Of a DNA stretch of 50,340 nt, positions 27,957 to 37,227 are shown piece after piece. The notes beneath the pieces were generated by a model. The model had not been told where the DNA came from, did not search any database, and saw nothing but the letters and a program-made list of their open reading frames with translations. Positions within the stretch are counted from its first letter, which is position 1; every line of letters starts with the position of its first letter. This DNA is from Syntrophomonadaceae bacterium. GTDB taxonomy: Bacteria > Bacillota > Dethiobacteria > DTU022. Where the stretch lies: contig PWGX01000044.1 of assembly GCA_003554615.1 (NCBI GenBank), positions 1-50,340 of the forward strand, in the 5' to 3' direction. A program made the translations under genes and the position numbers.

Positions 27957-28502
27957 TTAGACCTGGTCGCCTGACTTTAACTCTTTAAGCTTGAGTAACC
28001 TGATATCGATATCACTATCATCCTCAACACACTGGCAGGAATGCCGGTTTAGATCGGCCCCGCAACCGGAACAGATTCCTTTGCAGTCAGGCTTGCAGAG
28101 CGGGCTGTGGTCTTCGGCCAGGATGATCAGCTGACGAATGTATTCATCTAGATAAAGCACGTCACCTGTAACAGTCAGCATATTTGCTGTTTCCACGGCC
28201 AGATCGAGCGGTGTTTCCTCGGCTGTAGAACCTTTGATTACGGCAAAAGACTCGGTAAAATTCGTCTTCACTTTCTGGACAAAAGGTTCAAGGCACCTGG
28301 AACATACCGCTTCCACAGAGGCCTCTATACTGCCCCTGATCATTACTTCTTCCCCGCTGTGCGAGGCTTTTACAATGAGCTGGGCGGTCCCGCCTTCGGA
28401 AAAATCACCGTAAAAATCGCTCAACTCTTCATTAAAACGGTAATCAAAATTTTCTCCCGACCTGGATTTAATATCAGGTAGATAAATATACATACTGCTC
28501 AC
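27957..28502 (-). CDS. DUF177 (YceD-like) protein
   Basis: C-X2-C pairs (CSRCLEPF, CKPDCKGICSGCGADLN); directly upstream of rpmF, the conserved location. Confidence 0.9.
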   Translation of the reverse strand: MSSMYIYLPDIKSRSGENFDYRFNEELSDFYGDFSEGGTAQLIVKASHSGEEVMIRGSIEASVEAVCSRCLEPFVQKVKTNFTESFAVIKGSTAEETPLDLAVETANMLTVTGDVLYLDEYIRQLIILAEDHSPLCKPDCKGICSGCGADLNRHSCQCVEDDSDIDIRLLKLKELKSGDQV

Positions 28503-28617
28503 CCCAAAAAAACTAAAGTAATTATATAGACGTTTATTTTCTTTGTCAACGTCATAAAAAGCAAAATGGCTCTATCCGGTCAAATAGATCGGATCTAGAC
28601 CGGGCCAGGTGGTCTTA

Positions 28618-29040
28618 TTAGTAAGTTATCCCGTCGAGGTCCCGCTGATCTGTATCGGCTGTCCCTTCTACAAACGAAACCTTGATCTGGTTGGGCAGGC
28701 AGACAATATGTTCGTAAGAATGCTCAATCCATCCGGTATGGGCACAGATCCCTCTTGGACAGAGCTCCTCTCCCATAGGCAGCATCCTGACCCTTCCATC
28801 GTCAAATTCCACTTCGGCAGTATGCTGATCCTGATCGCCGAAGTTAAAGGTGTACTCAAACGAGTCACCGGGGGAAAGGGACAGCTCGGCAACCTGTTCA
28901 TTTTCAAGATATATAACTGCATATTTCTGTCCCGTAGCGCCGGCTTCCTGCACATTAAACCACAAGCCTGCCAGCCCCAGGGCAAGAATAATGCCGACTA
29001 TAAAATAATCGGCAATTTTTATTTTAATCTTTTGCATCAT
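28618..29040 (-). CDS. NusG domain II-containing membrane-anchored protein
   Basis: N-terminal TM, then ELCPRGICAHTGWIEHSYEHIVCLPNQIKVSF. Confidence 0.8.
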   Translation of the reverse strand: MMQKIKIKIADYFIVGIILALGLAGLWFNVQEAGATGQKYAVIYLENEQVAELSLSPGDSFEYTFNFGDQDQHTAEVEFDDGRVRMLPMGEELCPRGICAHTGWIEHSYEHIVCLPNQIKVSFVEGTADTDQRDLDGITY

Positions 29041-29083
29041 TAATCACCCAGCATAATTATAACATATTCGGCCTGTTGCTGTC

Positions 29084-29501
29084 TTACCTGCTTCTTGCCC
29101 CTGCTAAAAGGGCATCCGCCGCCATAGCCCCTTTTCCTTTTTCATATGCAACCAGGGGGTTGATATCCAGTTCCTCCACATAATCTTCCAAATCGACAAC
29201 AAGGCGGGAAACTTTCATAATTATATCAATCAGAGCCTCCAGGTCCGGCGGTTTTTGCCCGCGGGCCCCTTCTAGCATGGTTTGGCCTTTCAGCTCATCC
29301 AGCATCGCCCTGGCATCTTCTTCTCTCAACGGCGCAACTCTCGTTGCCAGGTCTTTGAGAACCTCCACAAATACTCCACCCAGGCCCACGGCAACTGCCG
29401 GGCCAAATGCTGGCCCCGATCATTGCCACTTTACGAGGGGAAAAGGGTTCTAGTTCATTTTGGATTTCAAGTTGAAGTTCCCGGGGCTTCCTACTGCTCA
29501 T
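29084..29501 (-). pseudogene. Remnant of ADP-forming acyl/acetyl-CoA synthetase: N-terminus joined to ATP-grasp C-terminus by internal deletion
   Basis: N-terminal ELEPFSPRKVAMIGAS (CoA-binding start) runs out of frame into GPAFGPAVAVGLGGVFVEVLKDLATRVAPL...VEELDINPLVAYEKGKGAMAADA (ATP-grasp C-terminus). Junction about 29395-29425. Confidence 0.8.
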
Positions 29502-29681
29502 AAATATCCTTCTTGCTTTAACAGGGGTGAAATCGGAGCCGGCAAAAGGGCTTTAGATCTAGTTGCAGCAATAACAGCCCCGACATGGAAATGAACCATA
29601 GGGCGCAAGTATGTAAAAGTCAAGATAATTTTACTCGTTAATATTTTACACGATCAACACCTAAATGGGTATACTTTTTTA

Positions 29682-29697
29682 TTTTTTGATCAAAAAA
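29682..29697. repeat. Perfect 16-bp palindrome TTTTTTGATCAAAAAA
   Basis: Read directly in the intergenic region. Confidence 0.7.
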
Positions 29698-29780
29698 GAC
29701 TACTAATTATATTCGATTTTCTGAAGATATGTTATTATAATAGAGGGTTTTTAAACAACAGACAAACCTCCAGAGGAGGC

Positions 29781-30115
29781 ATGACAAAATAAACCCTTCC
29801 GCTTTTATCAGCGAAGAGCAGCAGGACCTGTTAAAAGAACTGGCTAATATTGGAATAGGCAATGCCGTTACCGTCCTGTCATCCATGCTGGAAGATCAAA
29901 AAATTGACATGGCCGGCGCCGTAATGGGAACAGTGATAGCCGAAACAAAAACATTTGACGACCAGCTCATACTTTTAAAAACCGAATTAAACTTTGAAAA
30001 CGATGGTATAGATGGCAGTGTCTTAATCTTGCCCGACAGCGGTTCCCTGAAAACATTGTTCGAAGCACCTGGGAACTATTTAAAATATTCCCTGACAGAA
30101 CAAAATCAAGTATAA
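29781..30115 (+). pseudogene. CheC-like phosphatase remnant (start out of frame; halves collapsed)
   Basis: GAGGAGGC-ATGACAAAATAA hits a stop after 3 codons; the conserved frame is +1 (INPSAFISEEQQDLLKELANIGIGNAVTVLSSMLEDQKIDMAGAVMGTVIAE...GSVLILPDSGSLKTLFEA). N-half motif runs straight into C-half motif. Confidence 0.65.
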
Positions 30116-30225
30116 TATTGGAGATTAAATGATACCTGGTTAACTTGTCCGAGGTCTTTGGTCAACTGTGTTATAATTTAGACAGGCAGGTTTCAGGCAA
30201 TTATATTCAGGAGGTCAGAACTGAA

Positions 30226-33051
30226 GTGGCAGAGAAGAAACTTCCTTTTGATCAGCAAAAAAATAAAACTTCTAATAAACAGCCCAGGAGCAGATTCCGG
30301 ATCCTAAAAATTTTGGTCCTGGTAGGGCTGTTATTGTTTTTTATCGTCGGTGGAGCTGGAGCGGCAGTGGTCTCCAATTATATCAACGATGCCCCCCCGA
30401 TTGATCCAACTCGGCTGGAAACAGTTCAAACATCTTATCTCTACGACAGCGAAGGCGAAGAAATCACCGCTCTGCATGAAGAGCAAAACCGGATAGTCGT
30501 GGACCTCGACGATATCCCAGAGCATGTCCAGCTTGCATTCATCGCCATCGAAGATGAACGCTTTGAAGAACATTTTGGGTTTGATATCATCGGCAGCGCC
30601 CGGGCGGCATATACCAACTTCCGGGCGGGTTCGATTGTCCAGGGTGCCAGCACCATCACCCAGCAGCTGGCCCAAAATGCCTTTTTAACCCCGGAAACCA
30701 CTTACGAGCGGAAAATCCAGGAAATCTGGCTGGCAATCCAGCTGGAACGGATGTACAGTAAGGATGAAATCCTCGAGCTGTACCTGAACCGGATTTATTT
30801 CGGCAACGGCGCTTACGGTGTGGAAGCCGCAGCCCAGAACTATTTTGACAAAAGCATCACTGAAGTTGATGTAAACGAAGCAGCCATGCTGGCCGGAGCA
30901 GTGCGCTCACCGAATTACTACAATCCCTTTGACAACAGGGAAGAGGCCGAAAGAAGGATGCGCATTGTCCTCAACAACATGAGCAGGCTCGAGTTTATTA
31001 CCGAACCTGAATACCATCAGGCCCTGGAAGAAGAACTCAGCTATGCCGAAGTGATAGGAGCAGAATACCCCTATCCACATTACGTTGACTATGTCGTCCA
31101 TAATGAACTGGTCCGGATCTTGAGCGGGATCCCCGAATATGGCTCCACTGCAGAAGCTTACCGGGCCATCTACACTGGTGGGCTGCTCGTTTATACCAAC
31201 CTGGATACTTCAGCTCAACAACACGTAGAAAATGTCCTGGCTAATGATGAATTGTACCCGGCCACTTACAGGGTCGATATGGATGAAGCCAGGGCGGCCA
31301 TAGCCGGCCTTCCCGAAGATGAATTTCTGACTTCGAGCCAGATGGAAGAGCTGGAAGTGGAAGAAGACGGAGTAACCCAGCCGCAGGCGGCCATAGTCCT
31401 TTCCGATCCGACTACCGGGGAAATTAAAGCCCTGGGCGGTGGACGCGAATACCAGAAAAATGTGGACGAAGTGCTGCGTTTCGCCACCCTGCGCCAGCCC
31501 GGCTCAGCAATCAAACCGATTACAACTTACGCCCCGGCTTTCGAAGAAGGTGTTTTAGCCGGCCCCGGTTCCACTCTCGACGACTCCCCGTATATCGGGC
31601 CGCGCGAGGACTGGTTCCCCGAAAACTTCGATTATAAATTCAGGGGAATGATCCCGGTAAGGGAAGCCCTGTTCAAATCGTACAACATCCCGGCCATCCG
31701 CGCCTTTGAAAAACTTGGACCTGAAACGGGCGCCGAATATGCCGAAAGGATGGGGATCACCACCCTCCATCCGGATGAAAAGAGCCACCTGAGCCTGACT
31801 CTCGGCGGTTTCACCAGGGGTGTGAGCGCCATCGACATGAACCAGGCTTACAGCGTCCTGGCCAACGAAGGGCTCAAAGTTGACCTGCACACAATAAACA
31901 AAATTGTCGATCGCCAGGGCAATGTAATTTATGAAAAAAATATCGATCCTCAGCAGGTTATCAGCAGGCAGAGTGCCTTCCTGGTCAATGACATCCTGCA
32001 GGATTTTGTAACTCAGTACCTGGGCACCGCGCTCAGGATAGACCGCCCGGTGGCTGCCAAAACCGGGACCACCGATGACTGGAAGGACGTTTACCTGGTT
32101 GCCTATACACCAAACCTGGCCGCATCTTTTTGGATGGGCTATGACGAACCAAGGATGGGTCAGATCAGGCAGGGCTGGCGGTATTCCACTGCTTTTCTAC
32201 GTGAAGTCTTCCTGGAAGAATTTGAAAACCTGGAAGTAAAAGAATTTGAAAGGCCGGAAGGGATTGTTCAGCTCCAGGTTTGCGATAAGTCGGGACTGCT
32301 GCCCAACGAAGATTGCGAAAGGGCGGGAACAGTCAGATCCGATTACTTCCTCGAAGACGAAGCGCCTACTGCCGAATGCAACATGCACGATGGCCGGTTT
32401 TACCGGCGCCCCGCCTATATTGAAACGGACGAAAGGTGGTCTTCAAGGGGCGGGCCGGGAAGAAAACCGCAGGATGTAGAGGATATGCCTACCCGGACCC
32501 TGGTCAGCGATATGACCGAGCAAGCGGGCGAAACCACAAGTGAAATAACAGAATTTACAGCTTTTGTTGTATCAGACGGCGTCACCCTGCAGTGGGATTA
32601 CGACGGACAGGCAGTTTCAGCCTTTGAAGTAGCCAGGATCTATGAAGAAGAGGACGAAACCACGGTAACCGAGCTGGGACCCAATGCCCGCCAGTACCTG
32701 GATAATGATATTGAGCTTGACAGGGAGTACACATATTATCTTACTCCTATTTTAGAGGACGACACGGCTTCTGATTCCGCCAGGGTCAGGGTAAGTACCG
32801 AGGCAACAGAAGACGGGGATTTAATTGGCCCCCCAGATGAAGATTCGGTAGTGGTGCCTGATGTTACCGGCAGTTTCCAGCCCCTGGCCGAATCGGCCCT
32901 TACCCGGGAAGGTTTAAAAATTGGGCCCATAGAACGCGTATACAGCGACGAGGTCCAGAATAACCGGGTCATATCACAGCGCCCTGAAGCCGGTTCGGTT
33001 GTAGCCGAAGGACGCGAAGTGCGCCTGGTTGTTTCCAGGGGCCCTGAATAA
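30226..33051 (+). CDS. Class A penicillin-binding protein (GT51 + transpeptidase) with FN3-like and PASTA C-terminal domains
   Basis: EDERFEEHFGFD, GASTITQQLAQN, GSAIKPITTYAPA (SxxK), KTGTTDDWKD (KTG), terminal VPDVTGSFQPLAESALTREGLKI...VSRGPE. GTG at 30226 after AGGAGG preferred over track start 30145. Confidence 0.93.
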   Translation: MAEKKLPFDQQKNKTSNKQPRSRFRILKILVLVGLLLFFIVGGAGAAVVSNYINDAPPIDPTRLETVQTSYLYDSEGEEITALHEEQNRIVVDLDDIPEHVQLAFIAIEDERFEEHFGFDIIGSARAAYTNFRAGSIVQGASTITQQLAQNAFLTPETTYERKIQEIWLAIQLERMYSKDEILELYLNRIYFGNGAYGVEAAAQNYFDKSITEVDVNEAAMLAGAVRSPNYYNPFDNREEAERRMRIVLNNMSRLEFITEPEYHQALEEELSYAEVIGAEYPYPHYVDYVVHNELVRILSGIPEYGSTAEAYRAIYTGGLLVYTNLDTSAQQHVENVLANDELYPATYRVDMDEARAAIAGLPEDEFLTSSQMEELEVEEDGVTQPQAAIVLSDPTTGEIKALGGGREYQKNVDEVLRFATLRQPGSAIKPITTYAPAFEEGVLAGPGSTLDDSPYIGPREDWFPENFDYKFRGMIPVREALFKSYNIPAIRAFEKLGPETGAEYAERMGITTLHPDEKSHLSLTLGGFTRGVSAIDMNQAYSVLANEGLKVDLHTINKIVDRQGNVIYEKNIDPQQVISRQSAFLVNDILQDFVTQYLGTALRIDRPVAAKTGTTDDWKDVYLVAYTPNLAASFWMGYDEPRMGQIRQGWRYSTAFLREVFLEEFENLEVKEFERPEGIVQLQVCDKSGLLPNEDCERAGTVRSDYFLEDEAPTAECNMHDGRFYRRPAYIETDERWSSRGGPGRKPQDVEDMPTRTLVSDMTEQAGETTSEITEFTAFVVSDGVTLQWDYDGQAVSAFEVARIYEEEDETTVTELGPNARQYLDNDIELDREYTYYLTPILEDDTASDSARVRVSTEATEDGDLIGPPDEDSVVVPDVTGSFQPLAESALTREGLKIGPIERVYSDEVQNNRVISQRPEAGSVVAEGREVRLVVSRGPE

Positions 33052-33111
33052 ACCAATTCATGCCGCAAGCCCTATAATAACCCTGAGTTACAATACCCGC
33101 ACGGTCAGAAA

Positions 33112-33153
33112 AGAAGGAGTTACAGGTCGAGTTCGACCACCGTAACTCCTTCT
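33112..33153 (-). terminator. Long hairpin at the mutS2 3' end, terminator-like on the minus strand
   Basis: AGAAGGAGTTAC...GTAACTCCTTCT (12-bp perfect arms) with inner GGTCGA/TCGACC; followed by TTTTC on the minus strand. Confidence 0.5.
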
Positions 33154-35516
33154 CCGCCTTCTCCGGGCTGACCGGCTCTAAAACTGCGGACAAGCTTATG
33201 GCCCTTGAGGTAATCCCGCAAGCCATGCTTTAATTTTCCGGTCCCCTTGCCGTGAATCAAATCCACCTGTTTTAACCCCGTCCAAATAGAATTATCGAAG
33301 TGCTTATCGACCAGGGGTATGGCTTCTTCGAGGGTCAGGCCCCTGAGGTCAATCGAGCTGCCGGAAGCCGGTTCTTTCCGGACACTGTAACCGGCTCCCC
33401 CGGCTATTTTCTGATCATCTTGCTCGCGATCTTTTTCCTTGCTTTCCCGGACCGGCCTCAATTCGCGAACGGGGAGATTAACTTTAATAGATCCCACCTG
33501 GACGGTGGCTTCATCGCGGGAAAAAGATATAACCTCACCCTGTTGTTTTAAACTGCTGATATATACTGTCTGCCCGGCAGACAAATCTTTTTCGCTTAAA
33601 GCCGGGCCTTCCGGCTCTTCTTCCTCCGGCTCCGGTTCAATCTCCCGGCGCAGCTCGCTGATCCGCCCCCGGAGTTGTTCGGCCCTGGCCTGCGGCTGTT
33701 CAGCACCGGTTTTTTTCAGCTCCTGCAGTTCCTTGATCAAATGATCGGCAGAGCTTTTAGTCTGCCTGACAATTTGCCGGGCCTCCTCACGGGCCTGCTT
33801 TAGGATATCATCCCGCCTGGCCCGCAGCAAACTTTTCTCCCTTTCCAGCTCGGCCATTAATGACTCAGCCCTGCTTCGTTCCAGTTCCGCCTGGCGGCTG
33901 TCCCGTGAGTAGCGCTGCTGATCTTCCACCAGGCTGGCAATGATTGATTCTACCTGGTCGTGGGAGCGGTGCATGTAACCTTTCGCTTTCTCCAGCACAT
34001 CCGCAGGCAGGCCCAGCTCTCCGGCAATATGAAAAGCGTTGCTCTGTCCGGGAATGCCCTGCAAAAGGCGGTATGTCGGGGCCAGGGTATCAAGGTCAAA
34101 CTCCATGGCCGCGTTTTGCATATTCTCCTGAGCCTGGGCAAACAGCTTCAGTTCATTGATATGAGTGGTTGCTACTGTCAGGGCGCCCTTGCGGGTTAGC
34201 TCTTCCAGGATCGCCATGGCCAGGGCGGCTCCTTCCGTCGGATCCGTTCCGGCGCCCAGCTCGTCAAATAAAACCAGTGATCCGGGCTTCGCTTCTTCCA
34301 CGATAGCAATGATGTTTTTCATATGCCCGGAAAAAGTGCTTAAAGACTGGGTTATGCTCTGTTCATCGCCGATATCGGCCCGGATCTGTTTAAAAACCGT
34401 CATCCGGGTATCTTTGCCCGCTGGTAAATGGAGGCCGCTCTGGGCCATGATGGCCAGAAGGCCTATTGTCTTAAGCGACACTGTTTTCCCGCCGGTATTG
34501 GGGCCGGTAACGACCAGGGTTTGAACCTGGCCGCCCAGTTCCATTTCGAGAGGCACTTTACGGCCGCTTAACAGCGGATGAACGGCGTTGTGGAGGTAAA
34601 AGTATGTTTCCTCCCAGTCAAGCAGGCGCGGCTCGCTCCCCTCCATTTCCAGGCTCAGGCGGCCCCTGGCAACAATAAAATCAAGTTCTGCATAAAGATC
34701 CCGGTTGCGGAGCAGTTCGCCCTCCGCATCGGCCACCCTGCCGCTCAACCGGTAGAGAATCCTTTCTATTTCTTCCTCTTCTTGTTTTTGAAGGGAAGTA
34801 AGCGTATTTTGCATCTCCACCACCGGCAGGGGCTCTATGAACACCGTGGCTCCGCTGGAAGACTGATCATGGACCACTCCTTCCAGGTTCTGGCGATACT
34901 CCTGTTTCACGGGCAGGACATAACGCCCGCCCCGGATCGTGATCAGGGCATCCTGCAGGTAACGCCTGTAATTGGCACTCCGGAGATAGTGGTCAAGTTT
35001 TCCCCTGATTTTATCCTGGTAAGATAGCTTTTTCCGGCGCAGTGAGGAGAGCGTTGAAGAAGCGCTGTCAAGAACCGTTCCTTCATGGTCAATGGATTGC
35101 TCCAGGTCGCTGAACAAATTGGGACAGGTGCTGATTGCCGACCCCAGCTCCGCCATGAGGGGATAAAGTTCGCAGTGGTCCCTGTTTTTAAAAAAGCTTT
35201 TCCAGCGCCGGGCTGCTTGCAGGAAGGTCATGATTGCCGCCAGTTCGGCCCCGGAAAGCACAGCCCCTTTCAAAGCCCGGTTCAGGTAAGGCCTGAGATC
35301 CTCAACTGCCGCAGGATTAAAGGCATTTTTAGAACAAAGCAGGCGTCCTTCACCGGCTTCCCGCTGCCTCCTGGCCACCGCAGCATAATCGGCGGCAGGT
35401 TTTAAGGTCTCAGCCCACTCTCCGGCCATGGGACTGACCGTCAGTTCAACCAGCATCGAGCGGATCCGGTCAAATTCAAGGACCTTTATTTCTCTTTCTG
35501 TAACTACTTCGGGCAA
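33120..35516 (-). CDS. mutS2: Endonuclease MutS2
   Basis: VTGPNTGGKTVSLKTIGLLAIMAQSG, FDELGAGTDPTEGAALAMAI, C-terminal Smr domain (IDLRGLTLEEAIPLVDKHFD...IHGKGTGKLKHGLRDYLKGH). Confidence 0.97.
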   Translation of the reverse strand: MPEVVTEREIKVLEFDRIRSMLVELTVSPMAGEWAETLKPAADYAAVARRQREAGEGRLLCSKNAFNPAAVEDLRPYLNRALKGAVLSGAELAAIMTFLQAARRWKSFFKNRDHCELYPLMAELGSAISTCPNLFSDLEQSIDHEGTVLDSASSTLSSLRRKKLSYQDKIRGKLDHYLRSANYRRYLQDALITIRGGRYVLPVKQEYRQNLEGVVHDQSSSGATVFIEPLPVVEMQNTLTSLQKQEEEEIERILYRLSGRVADAEGELLRNRDLYAELDFIVARGRLSLEMEGSEPRLLDWEETYFYLHNAVHPLLSGRKVPLEMELGGQVQTLVVTGPNTGGKTVSLKTIGLLAIMAQSGLHLPAGKDTRMTVFKQIRADIGDEQSITQSLSTFSGHMKNIIAIVEEAKPGSLVLFDELGAGTDPTEGAALAMAILEELTRKGALTVATTHINELKLFAQAQENMQNAAMEFDLDTLAPTYRLLQGIPGQSNAFHIAGELGLPADVLEKAKGYMHRSHDQVESIIASLVEDQQRYSRDSRQAELERSRAESLMAELEREKSLLRARRDDILKQAREEARQIVRQTKSSADHLIKELQELKKTGAEQPQARAEQLRGRISELRREIEPEPEEEEPEGPALSEKDLSAGQTVYISSLKQQGEVISFSRDEATVQVGSIKVNLPVRELRPVRESKEKDREQDDQKIAGGAGYSVRKEPASGSSIDLRGLTLEEAIPLVDKHFDNSIWTGLKQVDLIHGKGTGKLKHGLRDYLKGHKLVRSFRAGQPGEGGEGVTVVELDL

Positions 35517-35523
35517 AATAATT

Positions 35524-36096
35524 TCACCTCGATAAGTACTTATTTCCGGTTACTATAAAGCGCAGGCATTTATCCTGTGCCGAGGATATGCCAATGCGTG
35601 GTGTACTTTGAATGGTCAGCATATCCGGCCGTGCCAGGTTCTCTGCCAGGTATAACGGTTTTTGGCTCAAATCATGGCCGTCCAGGCTCCTGTCAATGGC
35701 AAACGCCTGGCATAGCTTGCCCGGACCGCTGGCCAGGTTTTTATCCGGGCAGCCTTCACCCCGGCGTTTGCGCATCAGTTCCAGGCCTCCGGCCGGTTCC
35801 ACCGCCCTGACCAAAACTGCCTCGCCTTTGCCTTCCGGTCCGGCAACCACGTTGAAACAGTAATAGTTGCCGTAGATAAAGTAAACATAAGCAATACCGG
35901 GCGCTCCAAACATGGTTGCATTGCGCCTGGTCCTGCCCCGGGAAGCATGACAGGCCGGGTCATTGTTGCTCAGGTAAGCTTCAGTTTCAACAATGATCCC
36001 GGAAACCAGGCCTTCTCCTGTCACCCGGCACAGGTACATGCCCAGCAGTTTGCGTGCTGCTTCAACTGTGTCATGTTCAAGAAATCTTTTTTCCAC
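35524..36096 (-). CDS. 3-methyladenine DNA glycosylase (AAG/MPG family)
   Basis: IIVETEAYLSNNDPACHASRGRTRRNATMFGAPGIAYVYFIYGNYYCFNVV, GPGKLCQAFAID. Confidence 0.95.
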   Translation of the reverse strand: MEKRFLEHDTVEAARKLLGMYLCRVTGEGLVSGIIVETEAYLSNNDPACHASRGRTRRNATMFGAPGIAYVYFIYGNYYCFNVVAGPEGKGEAVLVRAVEPAGGLELMRKRRGEGCPDKNLASGPGKLCQAFAIDRSLDGHDLSQKPLYLAENLARPDMLTIQSTPRIGISSAQDKCLRFIVTGNKYLSR

Positions 36097-36305
36097 CGGC
36101 GTTTATTAGCACCTTTCTCCAATCTGGCAGGTAGCTTTGCCAGTTACTTTTCCCGGGCAGGATAACAAACTCTGTTTTCCCTATTAACCTTTAAATTTAT
36201 GTTTGATAAAATCTTCCGCCTGCACATAAAAAGCCGGTTTACCCCGGGAACAGCCTGCCGGCCAAATGGCAGCAGCCCAACAGAAACCGGTAAAACCAGC
36301 TTAAA

Positions 36306-36875
36306 TCAACTGTTAAAGTTAAGGTAGTAATCAACAGCCAGCTCTTTTACTTTTTCAAACAGGGGAGTGAAGTAGTGGTCGGTAAAGAAAGCAACTTCCG
36401 AATTTTCGATGGCCTCCATGAAAAACTGGAGGGGGATAATCGAAACAACCGCCACGATAATATAAGCAAAGACAGCCCCGACTACCACTCCCAGGATTGC
36501 GCCCCCGATCCGGTTGAAAAAGCCGATTACCGGGATGCGGTTAATCCACTGGAAACCGCTGGAAAAAAGCCGGAAAACAATGCTTAAGATCAGGAACAGG
36601 GCCAAAAAGGCCAGAACCCCTCCGATAAACTGGGGCACTTGTTCCAGGGCAACTTCCAGGCCCATGTTTTCAATCAGCTCATGATGGGGAATAATATTTT
36701 CCGGGTTTATGTATTCGGCCAGTGACTCGCTGAACAGCCTGCCCCCCCAGAAAGAAAGGATAATCACCACGATAAAACCGAAAATATCAAACAGCTGCTT
36801 AACCATACCCCGCGAAAAACCGCTGGCCAGGTGCAGGAAAAAAACAATCAGCAATAAGATGTCAAGCCAGTTCAT
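36306..36875 (-). CDS. CvpA family membrane protein
   Basis: MNWLDILLLIVFFLHLASGFSRGMVKQLFDIFGFIV, multi-TM; next to zapA. Confidence 0.85.
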   Translation of the reverse strand: MNWLDILLLIVFFLHLASGFSRGMVKQLFDIFGFIVVIILSFWGGRLFSESLAEYINPENIIPHHELIENMGLEVALEQVPQFIGGVLAFLALFLILSIVFRLFSSGFQWINRIPVIGFFNRIGGAILGVVVGAVFAYIIVAVVSIIPLQFFMEAIENSEVAFFTDHYFTPLFEKVKELAVDYYLNFNS

Positions 36876-37147
36876 TGTCCATCACCATTCTCCCGTTGAT
36901 GTCCAAATTGAGCGGGGTTATCTTTCCGGTTTTCTTTAAGCCTGAGCAGTTCATCGGCCAGGTTGACGGCAGCCAGGACGGCGATCTTTTGCTTGTTCAT
37001 CTGAACGTTTTTTTCAGCCAGTGATTTCATCAACTGGTCCACGTAACGCCCCACTCTGTACATGTCTTCAGTTGAGGAAGAACCTTTCAAGATATATTCT
37101 TCCCCCATGATATTGACCGTGACCTTGTTTTTACTCTGATCTTCCAT
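36872..37147 (-). CDS. zapA: Cell division protein ZapA
   Basis: KVTVNIMGEEYILKGSSSTEDMYRVGRYVDQLM...IAVLAAVNLADELLRLK. Confidence 0.9.
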   Translation of the reverse strand: MEDQSKNKVTVNIMGEEYILKGSSSTEDMYRVGRYVDQLMKSLAEKNVQMNKQKIAVLAAVNLADELLRLKENRKDNPAQFGHQRENGDGQ

Positions 37148-37227
37148 TAGATTAGCCCGCTTTCGTGTAAAAAGTCGGAATTTCCCTTCTTTTTGTATTC
37201 GAGATAAGGTTACGGATTTCCTGCCTG

